Positions 56,669 to 64,000 of a DNA stretch of 64,000 nt are shown here, piece by piece. The stretch covers positions 46,848,966-46,912,965 of the forward strand of contig OX393576.1 of assembly GCA_947652605.1 (NCBI GenBank), written 5' to 3'. The notes below the pieces were generated by a model, which was not told the origin of the DNA, did no database searches, and worked only from the letters and a program-made list of their open reading frames with translations. This DNA comes from Elmis aenea (taxonomy: Eukaryota; Arthropoda; Insecta; Coleoptera; Elmidae). Position 1 is the first letter of the stretch. The number at the start of each line of letters is the position of its first letter. The translations under genes were made by a program, and so were the position numbers.

Positions 56669-57956
56669 TCAGGCAATAGTAAGAACATGCAATCTCTTGG
56701 TAGCCATATGATTAGATTTATTAACCAAAAGATCACCTACTCTTATTCCTTTGTGTAATAAGTTGTGCGGAACTTCAACAAAAACTCGCGCCGGTGAAGT
56801 ATGAGGTCTCTTCATTTTCTTCACGGGTTTCGTTAATATTTCGCTTGCAGTCTTAGGACGTTCTCTATTTTCCGAGAGCTTCGATGAAAGGTTTATTACG
56901 GTTGGTGTCAAAGGCTTTTTAACGTTTATTTCTTGATACTCTGTTTTGTGTTTTCTAGCTGAAATTTGTTTTAACCATTTGCAAAATATTTCTTCGTTTT
57001 GTTGAATTCTCTTCTGTTTATTCTCTTGAAGTATTCTATATCTTTCATTTTCACGCATTTTTAATATTTCTTTTATTTTCTCACGTCTCTGCATCTGCAA
57101 AGCGCTTAATCCATATTCTGAACGGAGTCCAATGTAAGATGGTAATTTTACTTGCGTTTTTGATTCGTTCCTTTCACAACATTTGCGTTTCTGCAATTTT
57201 AAAATAGGACAGCTGGACGGTTTTGCACTTAAATTTATTTTATTTATTGACAAATTTACGTTGAAGTCAAAACGGTCAATGCAATGGTCTTTGCATAGTA
57301 TTTCACTTTCACGTGGTGTTCGGAAGTTGTGGTGCTTGCTTTTCTTTAATGTAATTGGACTGTGAGCTTTGTCTGTTAGTTTGTCTGTTCCGGAAATGCT
57401 TAAATTCGTTTCTTCTATTATTATATTGGTGTCTTCATCGTTGGCAATAGTTTCTACACTATCACAGATGTTATCACTTATACCTAGGACCTCTTCAATT
57501 TCTTCCAAAACTTCGTCTTCGGCGTCACTTTGACTGTTACTTAAAATTAAAGTGTTTTGGAGTTGCTCTTGAAGGATAGCTGTGTCTTCCAGCATGTCGA
57601 AGTCTGCATCATCGTCACTCTCAATACTACTGGCATCATCATAAGTAAAATCTGGCTCAAAATCCACTAAATTATCTTTAAACTTGACTTTAAATTCTTT
57701 TTCACCAAAAACTGAGTTGTCGTTGAACAACGCATTGTTGGCTTCTGTTACTTTGTCCATGATGTTGTATGGCGACGAAGTCGGTTGCAAAACTGAAAAG
57801 AAATTCTTGTTTCAATGCCGCATTGCATATATTTCACAACTTGTTTAATCGATAAAGGGACAACAATAGAATGCCCTTATACTCACAATAACATCCATAG
57901 TCTTCTTCGTCGCTTTCTGCGGCAGTTGTATTTTTTTCTGTGTCGTCTATGAACAT
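56669..57956 (-). CDS. CCDC181-like coiled-coil protein, 2 exons
   Basis: Coding exon 1 is 57956-57887 and exon 2 is 57792-56669, joined across a 94-nt GT/AG intron (donor GTGAGT, acceptor TTTTCAG) in phase 1; total 397 residues. Exon 1 encodes MFIDDTEKNTTAAESDEEDY, an acidic start. Near residues 33-60 lies YNIMDKVTEANNALF followed by KVKFKDNLVDFEP, which matches the conserved block of vertebrate CCDC181 (IMEKIVQANKLL, LKFKDQLVDLE). An acidic central part follows, then a Glu/Lys/Arg-rich coiled coil starting YGLSALQMQRREKIKEI and ending with NEEIFCKWLKQISARK, matching the CCDC181 FKAWLQKKR motif. Vertebrate CCDC181 is a microtubule-binding protein of sperm flagella and motile cilia (family knowledge), so a testis or ciliated-neuron role is inferred. 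It is shorter than the vertebrate protein, with fewer KxWL repeats. It is convergent with dsf. Confidence 0.85.
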
Positions 57957-58238
57957 TTTAACACGTCGAAATAACTACTACTAAATATTTTGATAAATAC
58001 AAACGTTTCTATAGTAACGCAACAATAGGTGCAATAAGTTCGTCGGTAAAGATTGTTTGTTACCAAGGAGATACCGCATCGTTACACATGCTTTTTGAAA
58101 TTTTACTATGTTGAGCTGTAATATGCTATGTTACAGCAAATAAAATAAACAAAAACACAGTCACAAGCTTAAAATCAAAAATTTAAATCACGGCAATACC
58201 TACTGTTTTTACTATTGTCAGAATTGTAGTTTTTATCA

Positions 58239-58625
58239 GGGCTCGAAACGGAAAAAAAATTGGTTAACGGTAAATCGAAATCGAAAACGTTATTTTCATA
58301 ACGGTTTTTGTCTAAAAACAGTTTTTTAACCGGTTTACTGTAAAAACGATTTAACGTTTAAACCGGTTAATAAACCGGTTTTTGGCATTATTTAGACCAG
58401 GAATGCAACGTATGAAAAGATATTATCTATTTATAATTTTATAATATACGTACAATGAAGCGTTCAGTAATGACTTCTAGTAAACTAATCGCATTTAATA
58501 CAGATTCTGTATTTTTTTAAAGTAATTTTAATCGGTTTTTAATTATTTTGACTAAAGGTTACCGTTTTTTTGCCACTTAAAATAACGGTTTCGGTTTTGG
58601 TTAAAAATCCCTTTTTACGGACAAA
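58239..58625. repeat. AACCGGTTAA-rich repeat, probably a decayed hAT-like end
   Basis: CAGGGCTCGAAACGG is followed by many copies of AACGG, ACCGGTT and TTAACCGG motifs to about 58380 and again near 58560-58625. It resembles hAT sub-terminal repeats, but no matching right terminus was found. Confidence 0.4.
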
Positions 58626-58629
58626 ATTA

Positions 58630-59470
58630 GCGGTTAACTTCTGGTTTTTAGCGATGAAGTACAGCATAATATTCAGTAACTACTTATTTTCCAGAAGAAA
58701 AAACTGTAAAAGGGTTTTGTATCACATGTGCCGAATAAAAAGACTCGCTTTTAGTATTATTTTTTGTAATGTTAATATTAAATTGTTTTTTCTCCGTTGG
58801 TTTAATCATCTATTTAAAGAAGTCAGTTCCAATTTTGATTTAGTGCGCTACAGGACACCCAAAATATAATTTTCTTAAAGAAAGAATTGTGTGGATTTAT
58901 TATAAATTAATAGGCGACATACACCTAAGGGACAAGTAGGGTGAATTTTTTTTTACAGAAACATTAGGAGCATTTGAAAGTACAAGCTTTTTTATATAAA
59001 ATATATTTTCTTTAAAAAATTTAACCGTGTCCGGTTTTTCGAAAACGTCTTTTGCGGCAACCAGAATATCTGCTTTGGTTTTTATCCGAATGAAATTTTT
59101 TGAAAGTATTTTTAAAGTAAACAAAAAACAACTAGTACCTACTTGACGTAGCCGATTTTTATTTTTCCAAATTTCGCAAATGACAGACATCTGAATGTAA
59201 ATTTCGAATTTTTTATTAAAAATTTGATCTTTAATTTATAAAAAATTAACTATAATTTTTAAAAAATTGCTCCTCCGACAAAAACTAGCTCATTGTATCA
59301 AGTTTGACTGTGCCAAATCTCATGTAAATCGATCCATTACTTTTTGAGATATGATGGTTATCGTTTTTAGAAACACCGTTTGAGAAAAACGCATTTAAAG
59401 TATTTTTTTACATTTGTGTTGAGTTATCGATTCCTGGACATTAAAATTCATGTTCATGTCCATTTAATTA
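58630..59470. other. Intergenic DNA, no gene seen
   Basis: Short open frames on both strands show no recognisable domains and have the local AT-rich composition. Confidence 0.35.
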
Positions 59471-59474
59471 ATTA

Positions 59475-59748
59475 CAGTGGTCTCAAACTGGCGGCCCGCG
59501 AATATATTTTGGGAGAACTTCCTACGTCCGTACAATCAGTAAATTTAGTTGTAAGAAATAACGAAGTTTATAATTATTTACATACAAACATGTCTATTTT
59601 CTGTATGTGTCGAAGAAAAATTTTGTAAATGAAGAAGGACAATAGCTTGTATATTACCTCTCATTTTGTTAAAAAAAAAAAATCCGGCCCGTCAGCTACG
59701 TTAAGATCGTGCATTCGGCCCGCATTCAATTTGAGTTTGAGACCACTG
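59475..59748. mobile_element. 274-bp hAT MITE with CAGTGGTCTCAAACTGGCGG ends
   Basis: CAGTGGTCTCAAACTGGCGG at the left and TTTGAGTTTGAGACCACTG at the right are inverted, with CGGCCCGC inside both ends. The flanks AATTAATTA and AATTAATA are a near-match to an 8-bp duplication. Confidence 0.75.
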
Positions 59749-60397
59749 AATTAATACATCTGTAAGCTGCTGGGTAGGAATTAAATAATGTGGAAGCCTA
59801 AATTGATACTTCTGACTCATACTCTACAGGTTATTTTTAGAAGTACGTAGGGTTGATTGATATAATGACGAATTTAATTTTAGAATCTATAGGTTAAGCT
59901 TTTGTAAAATTGATACATATGCCCATTAGATCCAAAGATCTTTTTATGTAGTCAATTACAAAATACTATCAACAGATTAAATATAATCACAATAATCAAC
60001 CAATTTTTTAAATTTTGATAAATTTTTTCCTAAAAGTTTTTCATGCATATTCTCAATAATTTGGAATAGTTGTAATGTAATACATCTCTATAGTTAGATT
60101 TTCGTTCAAACTTAAGCTGTTATTCACCATCGGGCAATCACTTTCTTAAATTAGAATTTCTCAAAAAATAGTACTTTTCAATGTTTATGAAATTACACTC
60201 GATTTGTTATTTAATTTTTTTTTCTTTTAAATTAAATTTTCATTTTTAAGTTTTCGTATTTCTCTTTCTTCCTTTGAAGAGCTTTTGTTGAATTGTAATA
60301 TTTTGTAAAATTGGGAAAAATATTAGGATATGCCTCTCCAATTAGGCTAACTCTTTTTCATAAAGCTATTGTTATTGTGCCATCAGCGTGTAAATAT

Positions 60398-62123
60398 TAG
60401 GGTGGATCGCTCTTATATGGGAGATTTTTTTTTTTCGAATTTCTATTTCGGGAGGTGCGCGATAGATGCCCTGGTATCTTTTGATTAATCATGCAAAATA
60501 TTTTTAAAAAATAATAATTGGAAGTACTGCCCCAAAGTCGTTAAAGTTTTCAAGAATTTAAAAAAAGTTACTTTAAATTAAAATGTCTTTGTTCTATTTT
60601 TAACAACGAATTTCACGACTTTTTGGAACATTATCACAGTTTATGTTTTTAATTATTAAAATAACAATGTAACACACCGTTTTTCTTACTTTCCCGAGTA
60701 ATTTTATTGTAACGTGCGCGTGGTGTGCGCGGGTAGTGCAGCGGATATGTCATTTAGCATCCCTTCGCTTTATATTTTTAATTTTTTTTCAGGAAGAGAT
60801 CACGTTTCGTTCTGATTTCGAATATTTGAGATTTGATAGTGTGATATTTTTGTAATAAAAGTACAAACGTTTACGTAACAGTGATACAAACTGTCCTATA
60901 TTTGGTGTTGGCAAAGAATTCCCGAATAGTTTGTTACCGACGCATGAAGGCATGATATAATATTTTATTTATGTCTCCAAACCTTAGCAAACGATTCCAG
61001 GATTTGGTAAGAGACACTAGTAAAATAGTTACTACTGACATAGAACAAATCTGGAGAAGAGCGTCCTTACCTACAGTAGAGCATCGAACAATCTTAGCGA
61101 GAATAAAAACATATCATGACAAATACCGTGCAATCCTAAAGCCCTATCAATGTAGAAAGAATAGTGACAACTACAGAAACAAATTGCAGAAGTTTAAAAT
61201 GGACGCCAGGACTCTGTTTGACATTGCCACGCAAATGTAGTTCGTTCGAGACTAGTTCTTGTGACAAATCGCGAAAGATACTCATTAAAGAAAGAGAATT
61301 CTTGTTAGACCAGCGAGGTCAAATAAAAATGATGATGTGTTCCTTAGATAGAGAGACTACAAGGAAAAACGAAACCAATATTTCCAAAAAACTGCAACGA
61401 AACTTTTATGAAGAAGCTTCCCAAACATCAAAGTCCCAAAGATCCACGTCTCAAACTAAGGGTTCAAATTCTAAGCCCTTAAAAGCAAATGCTGATATGC
61501 AGGAAAAGCAATGAGGACTATCGCAGAAAAGTTGTGTTCAAAGAGCACATTAATTTATTGAAAGAACCTGGCTCACAATACATTGACCATATTTCTATGA
61601 AATCTAGTGACGCAAAAACAATTGCCAATTGACTGTTCGCATCATTTCCGAAGCCATCGCAAATCTGGACAAAGTCGAAACTGATATTTTACCTAAATTT
61701 TGTTTGATGCCTTGCTACACACAAACCACTGAAAGATGTGTCAAATTGGTGACGGATCAGAAATAAATTAGAATCTTGTCGTATCATACCAAGAAAGACT
61801 ACAAAACCAAGTTATTAGCTTAATTTTGGACTGATCTTAATTTTTTTTAAAACTGTTTTTGTGTGATTTTACATTCTGTTCTATTTTCTTATTCTTTTAA
61901 TTGTCCAAAAAAGTTATAAAAATTTTGTAGCCTAACCTTGAATACTTTTATTGGTCATAAACTATAACCTACATTCACCAAATTTTTCAGCAGGCTTGGG
62001 GCAGTACTTGCACTAATAATATCAAAATATTGTCTTCATGACTTCTGATTGTATTCCCCTAGAGCATCTTTTCCGCGCCCCGCCAGAAAAAAAAAATATA
62101 AAAATAAAATTCGATCCACCCTA
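60398..62123. mobile_element. 1.73-kb element with TAGGGTGGATCG ends and 8-bp target duplication (GTAAATAT)
   Basis: The left end TAGGGTGGATCG and the right end CGATCCACCCTA are inverted. GTAAATAT flanks at 60390-60397 and 62124-62131. It contains a decayed ORF (60971-61514) of a type I do not associate with a named transposase family. The 8-bp duplication points to hAT or a relative. Confidence 0.85.
60971..61770 (+). pseudogene. Decayed transposon-borne ORF with Cys-rich motif
   Basis: The first frame starts MSPNLSKRFQDLVRDTSKIV and includes IWRRASLPTVEHRTILARI and KLQKFKMDARTLFDIAT. A frameshift near 61232 leads to KCSSFETSSCDKSRK, then IKEREFLLDQRGQIKMMM. After a stop at 61512 remnants continue, including a piece reading CYTQTTERCVKLVTDQ near 61710-61765. 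Similar Cys-rich, DQRG-containing proteins occur in many arthropod genomes as uncharacterised repeats (from memory, not checked). A role as transposase is inferred only from its place between the TIRs. Confidence 0.5.
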
Positions 62124-62282
62124 GTAAATATCCATCTTCAAAATGAGGAATGCAGAAAACTGCTGTTTTTTCAGGTACGTAATTATTTTGATAACCATTT
62201 TCTCTTCGGATTGTTATCGTTGAAAAATTTTTGTCGATGTGTAAGTGTAATTATGGTACTTCCTTTATAATTACTTTTTCAT

Positions 62283-62470
62283 TCCATTTAAAATAACAAA
62301 GTTAAAGTCATTTCCGGCGAAACCGGAAGTGAAACAATTGTGTGCATGAGCTCAAAAAGCCCGGTTTTTTGCACATATTATATGTCTATAATTTCATTTA
62401 TCTAAAATCAAAACTAAAGAAAAAAAGGGGGTGTACCACACTTCATTTACACCCGGTATACTGTATTCAG
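62283..62470. repeat. Dispersed copy of the 47-48 kb internal repeat unit
   Basis: TCATTTCCGGCGAAACCGGA then AGTGAAACAATTGTGTGCAT and AAAAAGGGGGTGT match the inverted unit at 47885-48130. It is truncated on both sides. Confidence 0.65.
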
Positions 62471-62474
62471 AATC

Positions 62475-63545
62475 TCTAGAAATAATTTAAAAAAAACAAT
62501 GAAACTCTGCATATAAAACTGGCTAGAATACGCTAGCGGTCGGTCTGCATCTCCTCATCTCCATCACTTTTCTCGGACTTTGCAGTAAGGACTAAGAAGC
62601 CAGCCCGGTAGGACGATGGCCCCGGTAGTAACCATTAACCAATAGTCATGAAAGTCCAGTTAATTAATACAATGACCACTAAGACTATAAAACACATTTT
62701 ACTAATGAAATGAGTCTTTTATTGAAGTACACTATATACGTTTTACAGTAAAACTTTTACTGATATTAGGATATTACTAGCGTATAACTTAAAACAAAGT
62801 TAGGTATATGGGTTTTAAAGATTCGCTTCCATTATTTTTGGTATCATTTCTCTTTTCAGATTGTTTTAATATAACATGAAACTGTGGCAACCTTTATGTT
62901 GTCTTGAGGTGTACTAATCTCGTTTCCATTTAGTTGTTACAAATCAATTAATGCAGGTATCAAGGATATCAAGGTATAGTATATAGATATTAACACTTAG
63001 CTACGTGCTACGTGAATTTTTTTCAATGCTTGCCAAATTTGGTATCAGTTAAATTTACTGGAGAAAACGCGTTCACTTAGCATATTGAGAGGGTCACAAG
63101 ATAATTTCAACAATTACAGTATATTTTTTTTACAACATACGATACTTTACAAACGTTTAATTATAATTTTAAAAAACTGTGTGTTATTTAAATAATCTTT
63201 GCTTGGGTCGTAAAACCAAAACTATTGCCCCAATGTGGGTCACGACTTTAATACATTTACAAACGCTAATGTATACAACGTATTTTAGTAAATTTCGTTT
63301 TATTTTAATATAAGAGAAACAATTACTTTATTTGCTAAAGGTTTTTTTAAAGAAAATCTCAGTCGGATTGCTTTATTTCGGGCAACTATTGATTCAACAG
63401 TATTGTGAACCATGGTTTGGTTTACAAGAAAAACTGCCTTTGTTTACAAATGATTGTCGTGTGATGTTCTTCTGTGGTGTGTATAACCAAAGTTAGTCGC
63501 GCCGTTTAAACTTTTACGAATAATTTTTGTAGTTTAAAACATAAA
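62475..63545. other. Upstream region of RRP4, no other gene seen
   Basis: GC-richer sequence at 62520-62640 (GCCAGCCCGGTAGGACGATG) stands out but has no ORF. The 100 bases before the RRP4 start hold the presumptive promoter and 5' UTR; no TATA box could be assigned. Confidence 0.35.
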
Positions 63546-63964
63546 ATGTCGCAAAAAATCCACATTCGTTTGGCGGCTAATCGTGTAAATACTTCGGTAG
63601 CAGTCAACAATCGTATTCCAAAAATTTTTACTCCAGGAGAAATAATAACAGAGCAACGAGAATTTATGAGGTTAGTTTGAGGTAAAACTTGTTTAAACAA
63701 CATTCATATAAAAACCTTCCTTTCAGAGGTCATGGAACATATGAAGAAGATGGTTTTTTAAAAGCATCTGTAGCAGGTGTTAAAGAACAAGTTAACAAAC
63801 TAATATCTGTTCGTCCACTGAAAAGTAGATATAACGGTGAAATAGGTGATGTAGTTGTTGGACGCATAACAGAGGTTCAACAAAAACGATGGAAAGTGGA
63901 GACAAATTCTAGACTAGACTCTGTTCTTTTACTATCTTCTGTTAATTTGCCAGGAGGAGAGTTG
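63546..63964 (+). CDS. Rrp4: Exosome complex component RRP4 (EXOSC2), 5' two coding exons, partial
   Basis: RRP4 is a non-catalytic S1/KH cap subunit of the RNA exosome, which degrades and trims RNA 3' to 5' in nucleus and cytoplasm. Exon 1 is 63546-63670 (MSQKIHIRLAANRVN at the start, FTPGEIIT, EFMR) with donor GTTAGT. A 56-nt intron follows. Exon 2 is 63727-63964 and encodes RGHGTY, VNKLISVRPLKSRYNGEIGD, VVVGRITEVQQKRWKVETNS and LLLSSVNLPGGEL, nearly identical to the human N-terminal and S1 domain blocks. Donor GTAAGT follows at 63965 and the rest of the gene (rest of S1, KH domain) lies beyond the window. The start ATG directly follows AAAACATAAA. The divergent neighbour is the CCDC181-like gene about 5.6 kb upstream. 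Confidence 0.95.
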
Positions 63965-64000
63965 GTAAGTAAAATTTACTTGTAGTGTTTTGTATATTAT

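Noticed and set aside
1..64000. CRISPR arrays, operons, prokaryotic promoters
   Set aside because: The window is eukaryotic nuclear DNA with spliced genes; no short regularly spaced repeats are present.

Overview
This is a eukaryotic nuclear window, almost certainly from an insect: AT-rich, intron-bearing, with a Drosophila-type dissatisfaction (dsf) nuclear-receptor gene and a dense load of insect-style transposons. A beetle-like genome is a reasonable guess, but the sequence does not prove the order.

Three host genes can be supported. (1) dsf, an NR2E-class orphan nuclear receptor, runs on the + strand from 11479 to 50477. I could reconstruct it completely as eight coding exons (10, 81, 162, 308, 144, 240, 82 and 263 bp, total 1290 bp, 429 codons plus stop), with GT/AG borders and phases that agree throughout. 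Intron 3, about 24.8 kb, separates the DNA-binding domain from the hinge and ligand-binding domain. (2) A CCDC181-like coiled-coil gene lies on the - strand (57956 to 56669, two exons, 397 residues), tail to tail with dsf. (3) The first two coding exons of the exosome cap subunit RRP4 (EXOSC2) start at 63546 on the + strand and run off the right edge.

Layout. 1-10 kb: upstream intergenic DNA with two TIR elements, LINE fragments and a long-armed MITE (7.2-7.9 kb). 10.0-11.5 kb: a GC-richer region likely to hold the dsf promoter, then coding exon 1. 14.4-14.7 kb: zinc-finger exons. 14.7-39.5 kb: the giant intron, holding a piggyBac-type element bounded by TTAA (20.7-24.0 kb) with a Tc1/mariner-like element nested in it, a Tc1 transposase fossil, a Penelope-like element between long inverted repeats (25.8-27.8 kb), a degenerate LINE, two hAT-type elements with exact 8-bp target duplications, and several GC-richer islands that could be cis-regulatory. 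39.5-50.5 kb: ligand-binding exons, with introns full of SINEs, hAT MITEs, mariner fossils and a near-perfect 152-bp-arm hairpin in intron 5. 50.5-56.6 kb: repeat mosaic. 56.6-58.0 kb: the CCDC181-like gene. 58-63.5 kb: more repeats, including a 1.7-kb element with 8-bp target duplications and a decayed ORF of unfamiliar type. 63.5-64 kb: RRP4.

The three host genes show no pathway link. The window's main interest is the nested transposons, many with readable target duplications, the hairpin in dsf intron 5, a hammerhead-like motif in the Penelope element terminal repeats, and possible regulatory islands in the giant dsf intron.
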